This document shows positions 1 to 5,678 of a stretch of 11,260 nt of DNA, piece after piece. This stretch comes from Pseudomonadota bacterium. GTDB taxonomy: Bacteria > Pseudomonadota > Alphaproteobacteria > Acetobacterales > Acetobacteraceae. Numbering within the stretch: position 1 is the first letter of the stretch; each line of letters begins with the position of its first letter. The stretch is taken from assembly GCA_021784255.1 (NCBI GenBank), contig JAJXSZ010000071.1, forward strand, positions 1 to 11,260, given 5' to 3'. A program made the translations under genes and the position numbers. The notes beneath the pieces were generated by a model. The model saw only the letters and a program-made list of their open reading frames with translations, made no database searches and was not told where the DNA came from.

Positions 1-224
1 ACATGGCGCGCGTCGTTGCCCAGGGGGACATGCGGCCGATGCAGGACAACCGCGAGGCGATGGCCGACCTGCGCACCATCCTCGCCGCCCGCGAGCCGCT
101 CTACGCCCGCGCCGACCTGGTGCTCGACACCGCGGGCCAGGGCGTCGAGCACAGCTTCGCCGCCCTGCTGCGCCTGCTCGAAACCCCCGCAACGCCACCC
201 GCGGGGGGCCCCGGGGGGAGGTAA
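1..224 (+). CDS. BoxR/BzdR-type transcriptional regulator, C-terminal shikimate-kinase-like domain (5' partial)
   Basis: This is the 3' end of a gene that begins before the window. The open frame enters with two bases of a split codon and stops with TAA at 222-224. The visible ~73 residues start near MARVVAQGDMRPM and continue through NREAMADLRTIL and REPLYARADLVLDTAGQ. This matches, from memory, the C-terminal tail of HTH/shikimate-kinase-like fusion regulators (BoxR, BzdR), which sense benzoyl-CoA and repress benzoate-degradation genes. In those proteins the kinase-like domain binds the effector rather than phosphorylating shikimate. The HTH and P-loop would lie upstream and are not visible, so a true shikimate kinase (AroK) is the main alternative. 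The final residues (ATPPAGGPGGR) are a low-complexity tail. Its high GC contrasts with the R-M genes that follow. Confidence 0.68.
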   Translation, partial: MARVVAQGDMRPMQDNREAMADLRTILAAREPLYARADLVLDTAGQGVEHSFAALLRLLETPATPPAGGPGGR

Positions 225-299
225 AAAATATGCGAAATCTGCGGCTGAGGTTGCGGCAGAAGCGGTGCGGGTTACCGGTCGTACAGGCGCCGTTCGCGG

Positions 300-328
300 T
301 TGGTGAAAGAAGTCGCGCACGATATGAT
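300..328 (+). promoter_or_regulatory. Sigma-70-like promoter of the restriction-modification operon
   Basis: A TTGGTG element at 300-305 and a TATGAT element at 323-328 are separated by exactly 17 bases. The -10 box matches five of six consensus positions and the -35 box three of six. Transcription would start near 335, leaving a leader of about 40 bases before the ATG at 375. An in-frame ATG at 339 would then be almost leaderless, which argues for 375 as the methyltransferase start. The assignment rests on motif and position only. Confidence 0.5.
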
Positions 329-333
329 CGTGC
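317..333. promoter_or_regulatory. Perfect inverted repeat over the -10 box of the R-M promoter (candidate operator)
   Basis: GCACGA (317-322) and TCGTGC (328-333) form a perfect 6-bp inverted repeat with the 5-base spacer TATGA. The spacer and first right-arm base make up most of the -10 box, so a dimeric protein bound here would block RNA polymerase. R-M cassettes often autoregulate through a controller protein or through the methyltransferase itself. No controller gene is visible in this cassette, so the binding protein is unknown. Confidence 0.4.
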
Positions 334-374
334 TGTAATTGCGGGCTTATCCGCACACATCGCTATCGGGAACC

Positions 375-1727
375 ATGAAAGGTCACGTACCAACACCAGA
401 CGCGCTCGTGGATGAGATGGTTGCGCGCTTGTTTGCCGACAGCCCACCGAGCAACCGGGACCGCCTCTTGGATCCGGGGTGCGGCGGCGGCGCGTTCATT
501 GCTGGTGTTCTGCGATGGTGCCAAGCTCGTGGGATCCAGACGCCGCAAATCACTGGTGTCGAGTTGAATCCGGCTCTTGCGAACAAGGCCCGCAAGCGCT
601 TCGCCGACTTCGCGAGCGTGCAGATTGTCCACGCGAATTACCTTTTTTCTGCGGCCGGCCGACCATTCACGTTCATCATCGGCAACCCGCCGTATGTCTC
701 GCTCGTCAATCTCGGCGACAAAAAGCAGCGCGACCGCTATCGAGCGCGCTTCGCAACGGCGCGTGGTCGCTTTGACCTGTATATCCTCTTTTTCGAGCGG
801 GCTCTCGAAGACCTGGCAGACGACGGCCGGCTCGTATTCATCACGCCCGAGAAGTTCCTCTACGTCTCCACAGCCGAACAGTTGCGGCGTCTGCTAATGT
901 CCGACGCAGAAGTGCACGCAATTGATCTTGTTCCCGAAGACACATTTGCTAATTTTACAACATATCCCGCGATTACGACTTTGCATAAAGGCCAATCCGC
1001 CGATCCGCAAACGACGGTCAGGTTACGATGCGGTGCCCGGCGGATCATCTCGCTTCCGACCGAGGGGCAGAGTTGGTGGCCCCGCCTGATGGAGGAGGTT
1101 CCCGAGTCCGAATCAGCCAGGCTTGGCGATGTTTGTGTGCGTATCAGCGCTGGTATCGCGACCGGTGCGGACGAAGTTTATGTGCAAGACATCAACGCGA
1201 TCCCGGCCCAACTTCGTGTCTTCGCAAAGCCAGCGATTGCAGGGCGAGACCTGGCGCTCGATGCGCCACTTCCGGCCCCGCGCCGCGCGATTCTTATTCC
1301 CTATTCGGAAAACGGGGATCTGCTCCCGAGCGAGAAGCTGGGGCCACTGGGCAGTTACCTTTCCGGTTCGTCTAACGCAGCGGCATTGCGACGCCGAAGC
1401 TGTATTCGCCGCAAGCCGTGGTATGCATTCCACGATAACTATCCGACGGACATTCTCCGCCCGAAAATTGTCTTCAAAGACATCGCCAAAAGACCTTATT
1501 TCTGGATCGATCGTACAGGAGGACTTATACCTCTCCATAGTGTTTACTACATTGTACCGGAGCGCGATGACCAACTGGATTCGTTGTGCGAATGGCTAAA
1601 TGGTGACCAAGCCCGTCGGTGGATGCTGGCGAATTGCCAGCGCGCGGCAAACGGATACCTTCGCTTGCAAAGCTCCGTGTTGCGCCGCATGCCGGTGCCG
1701 GCGTCGGCGCTTCGGGGGGGATCGTGA
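375..1727 (+). CDS. N6-adenine DNA methyltransferase, TaqI/Eco57I type (modification subunit of an R-M system)
   Basis: A gamma-type adenine methyltransferase of 450 residues that would transfer a methyl group from S-adenosylmethionine to N6 of adenine in its target site. Visible motifs: an N-terminal KGHVPTPDALVDEMV segment, equivalent to the motif X region of M.TaqI; motif I DPGCGGGAFI at about residues 33-42; motif II GVELNP at 61-66, with E63 expected to bind SAM ribose; catalytic motif IV NPPY at 104-107; then FDLYILFFERAL and ITPEKFL. The C-terminal half resembles the TaqI-type target-recognition domain (KPWYAFHDNY, LRPKIVFKDIAKRPYF, CQRAANGYLRLQSSVL). The length is normal for type II gamma methyltransferases. 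I chose ATG 375 because GGGAA lies just upstream and a promoter at 300-328 would start RNA near 335; an in-frame ATG at 339 would add 12 residues. The stop overlaps the GTG of the next gene. GC is lower than in the flanking genes, which suggests horizontal transfer. Target sequence not predictable here. Confidence 0.88.
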   Translation: MKGHVPTPDALVDEMVARLFADSPPSNRDRLLDPGCGGGAFIAGVLRWCQARGIQTPQITGVELNPALANKARKRFADFASVQIVHANYLFSAAGRPFTFIIGNPPYVSLVNLGDKKQRDRYRARFATARGRFDLYILFFERALEDLADDGRLVFITPEKFLYVSTAEQLRRLLMSDAEVHAIDLVPEDTFANFTTYPAITTLHKGQSADPQTTVRLRCGARRIISLPTEGQSWWPRLMEEVPESESARLGDVCVRISAGIATGADEVYVQDINAIPAQLRVFAKPAIAGRDLALDAPLPAPRRAILIPYSENGDLLPSEKLGPLGSYLSGSSNAAALRRRSCIRRKPWYAFHDNYPTDILRPKIVFKDIAKRPYFWIDRTGGLIPLHSVYYIVPERDDQLDSLCEWLNGDQARRWMLANCQRAANGYLRLQSSVLRRMPVPASALRGGS

Positions 1728-2488
1728 AACCCCTCCTTGACAGCATTCTGGATGGGATCGCGAGAAACGGCTACCACAACCATCGCCTTGAGTCGCACTC
1801 GGATACCATTTCTCACAGGATCATCGCGGATCTTCGCACTGCTTGCCCGGCGTTCGACGGCGACTGCAAGTCCGACGCCATCAGGGTCTGGCACAAGACC
1901 AGGGGGCCTGACGACCGTACGACAGACCTATTGGCTGGGGTGGCAAACGCTGATGGGTCACCCAACTTAGCCGAGGTGCGCCTTCTCGTGGAGCACAAGT
2001 CGGTTATCACGGCGCATCGCAATCGGAATGCCCGATTCCAAGACATTGATCGCGAGCGGCTTTCGGCACATCGAGAAAATCCGCGAACAATTTTGGCGGC
2101 GACTGTTATCGTTGGAACGTGCGAGAGAGTTCTCAATGTACCGGACTGCGTCGCGAGATTTTACAAAACGACCTTTGCAACCGACATTTTGCCGAGGCTT
2201 TCGACGGGCGACGAAAGTCTTTGGCGTGAATTTAATATGTGTGTCAGTGAAAATAAGCCGGACGACCCTAGAAAAACGATTGATCTTTTCAGGAAAACGC
2301 CCATCAGGGGAAGCGCAGACACTCATCTGGCCGCACTAGATTTTTTGCTGATTGCTCCGGTTGCGATAGATAACGTCAACCCGCCGCGCTCGAACACGAA
2401 CCTGGGGATTGATGCGGAGGCCGATTACCGGAGGATGATCCACCACATGTGCCGTCTTTATAACTTGCGATGGCATGACACGCTTTAG
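1724..2488 (+). CDS. Putative type II restriction endonuclease, PD-(D/E)xK fold, unrecognised family
   Basis: A 254-residue protein whose GTG start overlaps the methyltransferase stop by 4 bases. A G-rich Shine-Dalgarno tract (GGGGGGAT, about 1714-1721) lies just upstream. The frame stays open back to an ATG at 1619 inside the methyltransferase, but that start has no ribosome binding site and I reject it. I do not recognise the family. Residues about 65-93 read DRTTDLL, then about 20 residues, then LLVEHKS. This fits a PD-(D/E)xK nuclease core with D68, E90 and K92 as metal-binding and catalytic residues. A basic AHRNRNARF stretch follows. The C-terminal part (NTNLGIDAEADYRRMIHHMC) shows no known motif to me. 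Position, coupling and size all suit the cutting partner of the upstream methyltransferase. Nuclease activity is inferred, and a non-nuclease accessory protein remains possible. Confidence 0.7.
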   Translation: MKPLLDSILDGIARNGYHNHRLESHSDTISHRIIADLRTACPAFDGDCKSDAIRVWHKTRGPDDRTTDLLAGVANADGSPNLAEVRLLVEHKSVITAHRNRNARFQDIDRERLSAHRENPRTILAATVIVGTCERVLNVPDCVARFYKTTFATDILPRLSTGDESLWREFNMCVSENKPDDPRKTIDLFRKTPIRGSADTHLAALDFLLIAPVAIDNVNPPRSNTNLGIDAEADYRRMIHHMCRLYNLRWHDTL

Positions 2489-2654
2489 GCTCGGGCCGCA
2501 CGATCGCAACCAGACGCGGAAGGCTGCGACGAGGCAGATGGCTGCGAAAAAGTTTGGGCGCGTCTGCCGTAAGGAGAGCCGCACCCAAATGATCGCTGCG
2601 CTAGCCTTGAGCTTGGCGCTCGCCCGCCCGCGTTCCCCAAAGGCCCCCGGCCAT
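2489..2654. other. Gene-free spacer after the R-M operon
   Basis: No convincing protein gene is present. An 81-codon open frame (2475-2720) overlaps the endonuclease end and runs through the terminator at 2655-2684, with no family resemblance. The spacer holds an 8-bp inverted repeat, CAGACGCG at 2511-2518 and CGCGTCTG at 2559-2566, and a minus-strand terminator-like hairpin listed separately. I found no clear plus-strand terminator for the R-M operon. Confidence 0.6.
2547..2589 (-). terminator. Possible second minus-strand intrinsic terminator
   Basis: TTTGGG (2553-2558) and CCCAAA (2584-2589) pair, and the stem extends inward by GC/GC after one mismatch. Read on the minus strand, the stem is followed by C and then five U (plus-strand A at 2547-2551). 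The loop is long at about 20 bases, so it is weaker than the terminator at 2655-2684. It would act as a back-up stop for transcripts moving toward the R-M genes in antisense. Confidence 0.3.
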
Positions 2655-2684
2655 AAAAAAAGCCCCGCGGCGGTGCCGCGGGGC
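2655..2684 (-). terminator. Strong Rho-independent terminator, minus strand
   Basis: A perfect 9-bp GC stem is formed by GCCCCGCGG (2662-2670) and CCGCGGGGC (2676-2684) around a 5-base loop. On the minus strand it is followed directly by seven U (plus-strand A at 2655-2661). On the plus strand there is no U tract, so the direction is clear. It ends either a small RNA encoded just upstream or the trxB-lysR transcript, whose last stop lies about 370 bases away. Confidence 0.87.
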
Positions 2685-2735
2685 AAGGGTACAGGGAGGC
2701 TTCACGTCTGGGAGACGTAGGGTCCGAAGACCCTT
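2655..2735 (-). ncRNA. Candidate small regulatory RNA with exposed anti-Shine-Dalgarno motif
   Basis: Read on the minus strand, two perfect hairpins lie back to back: a 6-bp stem with a UUCG tetraloop (2719-2734) and a 6-bp stem with a CCC loop (2704-2718). A single-stranded linker at 2685-2703 follows, carrying GAAGCCUCCCUGU, and then the terminator hairpin. The CCUCCC stretch is complementary to Shine-Dalgarno sequences and would be unpaired. This layout resembles, as I remember them, alphaproteobacterial sRNAs with anti-SD motifs such as suhB/MmgR (the alpha-r8 group). I cannot confirm membership. More hairpins continue upstream: CCCGCC/GGCAGG at 2737-2753, a GC-rich stem at 2760-2791 and another near 2800-2828, so the transcript may be about 180-220 nt. 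No clear promoter is visible. A processed 3' UTR of the trxB-lysR mRNA is the main alternative. Confidence 0.5.
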
Positions 2736-3054
2736 TCCCGCCGCGAGGGCAGGAACTCCGGCCAGCACCCGCCCAGACGCGGGCTCCGGCCTCGAACTCG
2801 TGCGCACACGTTATGGTGCGGCGCACAGCGTTGCACCCGCTAAACATGCCTCTCCGCCATGCCATCCGCGCATGACCGCGTAACGACTTGATAAATAAAT
2901 TGAATCGATTTTGGTGCCCCGCACCCGCAGGGCAGTGATGCAAAGCGATCACGGCGAAGCGTTGCGGCGGCGCAACACCGGCAATGTTTCGATGGGCGAT
3001 ATTTCGACGCCGCCGCGCCGCCGCCGCACCGCCGCCGGCCGGCCGGCCAGGCGG
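2736..3054. other. Non-coding region between the RNA locus and lysR
   Basis: No protein gene is supported. From left to right it contains: the additional GC hairpins that may belong to the minus-strand RNA (2737-2828); an AT-rich island at about 2887-2912 that contains the palindrome AATCGATT (2903-2910) and stands out in this GC-rich DNA, possibly marking a promoter; a perfect 6-bp hairpin with a GCGG loop at 2961-2976; and GCC/GGCC simple-sequence DNA at about 3008-3048 just beyond the lysR stop. No clean -35/-10 pair could be assigned on either strand. Confidence 0.5.
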
Positions 3055-3936
3055 TCAGCGCTGCGTCAGTTGCCCCAGCAGGAAGTCGCGGAACACCGCC
3101 ACCCGCTTCGAGTTCCGCAGTTCCTCGGGATAGACGAAGAACACATCGACCTTCGGCGCGGCGATATTGGGCAGGATCTCCACCAGCCCGAACGAGCTCT
3201 GGTCCACGTAGTCCGGCAGCGCGATGATGCCGAGCCCGGACGCCGCCGCGCCCAGCATCGCGTGCATCGAGTTCGCCTCCAGCACCGGCCGGCGCGGGTC
3301 GCCGCCGCGCCGCCCGACCGTCGCCAGCCAGTTAATGTCCGGCACCGGCATGTGATAGTCGCCGAACAGGATCAGCCGGTGCTGGTCGAGGTCCTCCGCC
3401 TTGGCCGGCGTGCCGCGGTCGGCCAGGTATTCCTTGCTCGCGCACACCCGCCAGTTGATCGTGAACAGGTGCCGCTGGATCAGGTCCGGCTGCTTCGGCG
3501 GATGCATGCGGATCGCCACGTCCGCCTGGCGCATCGCCAGGTCGAGGTCCGCGTCGTCGAGCAGCAGCTGCATCGTGACCTCGGGGTAGGCGGCGTAGAA
3601 AAGATGCAGCCGCGGCGCCAGCCACGAGGAGCCGAACCCCGCCGTGGTGGTCAGCTTCAGCTTGCCCGCCGGCTTCTGCTTGCTCTCGGTCAGCAGCGCC
3701 TCGGTCATCGCCAGCTTGGCGAACACCTCGCGCACCGTGCGGTTCAGGCTCTCGCCCTGCTCGGTCAGGATCAGCCCGCGCGCGTGGCGATGGAACAGCG
3801 GCACCTGCAGCGCCTCCTCCAGCGCCGAGATCTGCCGCGACACCGCCGACTGCGAGAGGTTCAGCGTGTCGCCGGCGTGGGTGAAGCTGCCGGCCTCCGC
3901 CACCGCGTGGAACACGCGCAGCTTGTCCCAGTCCAT
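3055..3936 (-). CDS. LysR-family transcriptional regulator
   Basis: A 293-residue protein of normal length for the family. The N-terminal winged HTH is clear: MDWDKLRVFHAVAEAGSFT, then the recognition helix SQSAVSRQISALEEALQVPLF at about residues 28-48, then the TEQGE wing at about 58-62. Residues from about 85 to the end form the periplasmic-binding-protein-like effector domain (GKLKLTTTAGFGSSWLAPRL, ADVAIRMHPP, GLGIIALPDY). The effector is not predictable. I chose the second of two adjacent ATGs (3936 rather than 3939) because AGGTG lies 7 bases upstream of it; a start at 3975 would add 13 unconserved residues. The gene lies 49 bases downstream of trxB on the same strand, probably in one transcript. 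A C8 run and a small hairpin lie in that gap. I recall LysR regulators beside trxB in other alphaproteobacteria, so a link to redox control is plausible but inferred. Confidence 0.93.
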   Translation of the reverse strand: MDWDKLRVFHAVAEAGSFTHAGDTLNLSQSAVSRQISALEEALQVPLFHRHARGLILTEQGESLNRTVREVFAKLAMTEALLTESKQKPAGKLKLTTTAGFGSSWLAPRLHLFYAAYPEVTMQLLLDDADLDLAMRQADVAIRMHPPKQPDLIQRHLFTINWRVCASKEYLADRGTPAKAEDLDQHRLILFGDYHMPVPDINWLATVGRRGGDPRRPVLEANSMHAMLGAAASGLGIIALPDYVDQSSFGLVEILPNIAAPKVDVFFVYPEELRNSKRVAVFRDFLLGQLTQR

Positions 3937-3950
3937 CATGATGCACCTAT

Positions 3951-3970
3951 GGTGGCTCGCCACCCCCCCC
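3951..3970 (-). other. Hairpin and G8 homopolymer in the trxB-lysR gap
   Basis: Read on the minus strand, a run of eight G (3963-3970) precedes GGTGG-CGAG-CCACC, a 5-bp hairpin with a tetraloop (3951-3964). The lysR ribosome binding site AGGTG (3945-3949) follows directly. The hairpin could affect access to that site, and the G run is a possible slippage tract. No function is shown. Confidence 0.35.
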
Positions 3971-3985
3971 GACAATTGCCGCTGC

Positions 3986-4942
3986 TCATGCGACGAGTTC
4001 CGCCCCGGCCGCCGCGTGCGCCAGGTATTTCTCCACCTCGAGGGCGGCCATGCAGCCGGTCCCCGCCGCCGTCACCGCCTGGCGCCAGACCCGGTCCTGC
4101 ACGTCGCCGGCGGCGAACACGCCGCCAACCGAGGTCCGCGTCGTGCCGGGCGCGGTGACGATGTAGCCCTCCGCGTCGAGTGCCACCTGGCCGCGGAACG
4201 GCGCCGTCACCGGCTGGTGGCCGATGGCGACGAAAACGCCGTCGGTCGGCAGCACTTCCTCCGCCCCGCTCGCGGTGTCGCGCAGCCGCACCGCCTCGAC
4301 CGAGCGCTCGCCCAGGATCTCCGCCACGGCGCGGTTCCACCGCACCCGCACCTTCGGGTTGGCCAGCAGCCGCTGCTGCAGGATCCGCTCGGCGCGCAGC
4401 GAGTCGCGCCGGTGCACCAGCACCACCTCGCTGGCATGGTGGGTGAGGTAGAGCGCCTCCTCGACCGCGGTGTTGCCGCCGCCGACCACCACCACCCGCT
4501 TGCCGCGGAAGAAGAACCCGTCGCAGGTGGCGCAGGCCGAGACCCCGGCGCCGGCGAGGCGCTGCTCGGAGGGCAGGCCGAGCCAGCGCGCCTGCGCGCC
4601 GGTGGCGATGATCACCGCCTCGGCCGCGTAGCGGTCCCCGGAATCGCCGGTGGCGAGGAACGGCCGGCGCGAGAAATCGGTCGCCACGATCAGGTCCTCG
4701 GCGATGCGCGTGCCGACATGCTCGGCCTGCGCGCGCATCTGCTCCATCAGCCACGGCCCCTGGACCGCCTCGGCGAAGCCCGGGTAGTTCTCGACCTCGG
4801 TGGTGATGGTGAGCTGCCCGCCCGGCTGCAACCCGGCGACCAGCAGCGGCTCCAGCGCCGCGCGCGCGGCATAGATCGCAGCGGTGTAGCCGGCCGGGCC
4901 GGCGCCGACGATAAGGACACGGACCTGATGGGTGGTGGGCAT
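3986..4942 (-). CDS. trxB: Thioredoxin-disulfide reductase (TrxB)
   Basis: A 318-residue cytoplasmic flavoenzyme that passes electrons from NADPH through FAD and a dithiol to thioredoxin. Visible motifs: FAD-binding GAGPAG at residues 13-18; GGQLTITTEVENYPGF at about 41-56; the redox-active CATC at 137-140 followed by DG; NADPH-binding GGGNTA at 154-159 with the HRRDSLRAE segment near 177-185; and the C-terminal FAD motif GGVFAAGDVQD. The length is typical of low-molecular-weight bacterial TrxB. I chose the start at 4942 because MPTTHQVRVLIVGAG fits the family N-terminus. The longer open frame to 5116 adds 58 residues with no similarity and would run through the promoter region. The Shine-Dalgarno is weak. 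The gene is divergent from the Lrp/AsnC gene and followed by lysR. Confidence 0.96.
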   Translation of the reverse strand: MPTTHQVRVLIVGAGPAGYTAAIYAARAALEPLLVAGLQPGGQLTITTEVENYPGFAEAVQGPWLMEQMRAQAEHVGTRIAEDLIVATDFSRRPFLATGDSGDRYAAEAVIIATGAQARWLGLPSEQRLAGAGVSACATCDGFFFRGKRVVVVGGGNTAVEEALYLTHHASEVVLVHRRDSLRAERILQQRLLANPKVRVRWNRAVAEILGERSVEAVRLRDTASGAEEVLPTDGVFVAIGHQPVTAPFRGQVALDAEGYIVTAPGTTRTSVGGVFAAGDVQDRVWRQAVTAAGTGCMAALEVEKYLAHAAAGAELVA

Positions 4943-4970
4943 GGACGTAAGCGATTCCCTGTGCCGCCGG

Positions 4971-4998
4971 ATTATGAACCGACCGCGCCGCGAGACAA
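4971..4998 (-). promoter_or_regulatory. Predicted trxB promoter
   Basis: On the minus strand, TTGTCT (plus 4993-4998) and CATAAT (plus 4971-4976) are spaced by 16 bases. They match the sigma-70 consensus at four and five of six positions. The start point would be near 4964, giving a leader of about 20 bases before the trxB ATG. Motif evidence only. Confidence 0.45.
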
Positions 4999-5030
4999 GC
5001 AATCCGTGCATAACGAGGCATCGAGACCCC

Positions 5031-5058
5031 TTGCCGGCGCGATAGGGCGGAATATAAT
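5031..5058 (+). promoter_or_regulatory. Predicted promoter of the lrp-GT-dehydratase operon
   Basis: TTGCCG (5031-5036) and a consensus TATAAT (5053-5058) are spaced by 16 bases. The -35 box matches four of six positions. This would place the RNA start near 5065 and leave a leader of about 105 bases before ATG 5170. It argues against the upstream in-frame GTG at 5062 as the start codon. The divergent trxB promoter lies within 35 bases, so one regulator could control both. Confidence 0.5.
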
Positions 5059-5169
5059 TGCGTGAACCGGCCGGAATCGACACCGGACCGAACGTCCGGG
5101 GCCGCAGCAGCGCCAACCCGTCCCCGCCGCCGCCTCGCCACCCGCCCCCCAGTTCACGAAAGCCAAGCG

Positions 5170-5664
5170 ATGAAACCCGGACCCGACGCCCTGCCCAGCC
5201 TCGATGCGATCGACCGGCGGATCGTCGCCGAGCTGCAGGCCGATGGCCGGATGACCAACGTGGAACTGGCCGGCAAGGCCGGCATCTCCGCCCCGCCCTG
5301 CCTGCGCCGGGTGCGCCGGCTGGAGGAGGCCGGGATCATCCGCGGCTACCACGCCGACACCGACCCCGCGCTGCTCGGCTGGCCGATCACCCTGTTCGTG
5401 GTCGTCGGCCTGGAGAGCCAGAAGGAGGGCGTGCTCGAAGGCTTCGAGTCGCTGGTCGCCTCCTGGCCCGAGGTGCGCGAGTGCCACATGATCCGCGGCG
5501 GCGGCGACTTCCTGCTGCGCGTGCTCGCCCGCGACACCGCGCACGAGAACGCGCTGACCCAGCGCTTCACCGGCGCGCCCCATGTCAGCCGCGTGCAGAC
5601 GCTGCAGACGATCCGCACCAGCCGCGCGCTGGCCGGCGTGCCGATCGAGAAGAGCGCGGGCTGA
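5170..5664 (+). CDS. Lrp/AsnC-family transcriptional regulator
   Basis: A 164-residue DNA-binding regulator of normal family length. The N-terminal AsnC-type HTH spans about residues 11-60 (LDAIDRRIVAELQADGRMTN, then ELAGKAGIS, then PCLRRVRRLEEAGIIRGY). The C-terminal RAM ligand-binding domain covers about 70-150 (FVVVGLESQKEG, PEVRECHMIRGGGDFLLRV). Such proteins form dimers and octamers and usually sense amino acids; the ligand is unknown here. I chose ATG 5170 because MKPGPDALPSLDAIDRRI matches the family start and a TATAAT box sits upstream at 5053-5058. A GTG at 5062 would add 36 unconserved residues. The gene is divergent from trxB and 14 bases from the glycosyltransferase. As many Lrp proteins act on neighbouring genes, the dehydratase two genes downstream is a plausible target. 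Confidence 0.93.
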   Translation: MKPGPDALPSLDAIDRRIVAELQADGRMTNVELAGKAGISAPPCLRRVRRLEEAGIIRGYHADTDPALLGWPITLFVVVGLESQKEGVLEGFESLVASWPEVRECHMIRGGGDFLLRVLARDTAHENALTQRFTGAPHVSRVQTLQTIRTSRALAGVPIEKSAG

Positions 5665-5678
5665 GCGGCGCCGCCGCG

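Noticed and set aside
184..207. CCCCCGC/GCGGGGG hairpin at the end of the BoxR-like gene as a terminator
   Set aside because: It lies within the coding sequence and is followed by A rather than U on the plus strand, so it does not fit an intrinsic terminator.
225..2654. Direct repeats or integrase signs bounding the R-M cassette
   Set aside because: I compared the two edges by eye and saw no convincing duplicated target site, terminal inverted repeat or integrase/transposase gene, so no mobile element is claimed.
2475..2720. 81-codon plus-strand frame after the endonuclease
   Set aside because: It overlaps the endonuclease end and runs through a strong minus-strand terminator. There is no ribosome binding site or recognisable content.
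2785..2805. tRNA-like T-loop sequence (GTTCGAGG) on the minus strand
   Set aside because: The flanking bases do not form a T-arm, and no acceptor, D or anticodon arms can be built around it.
2911..4158. Long plus-strand open frame of 415 codons
   Set aside because: It lies antisense to lysR and part of trxB. Its product is an Arg/His/Gln-rich composition typical of a GC-rich shadow frame, while the opposite strand gives a clear LysR protein.
3644..5065. Long plus-strand open frame of 473 codons
   Set aside because: It is antisense to trxB, which has all its family motifs. The shadow product has no recognisable domain.
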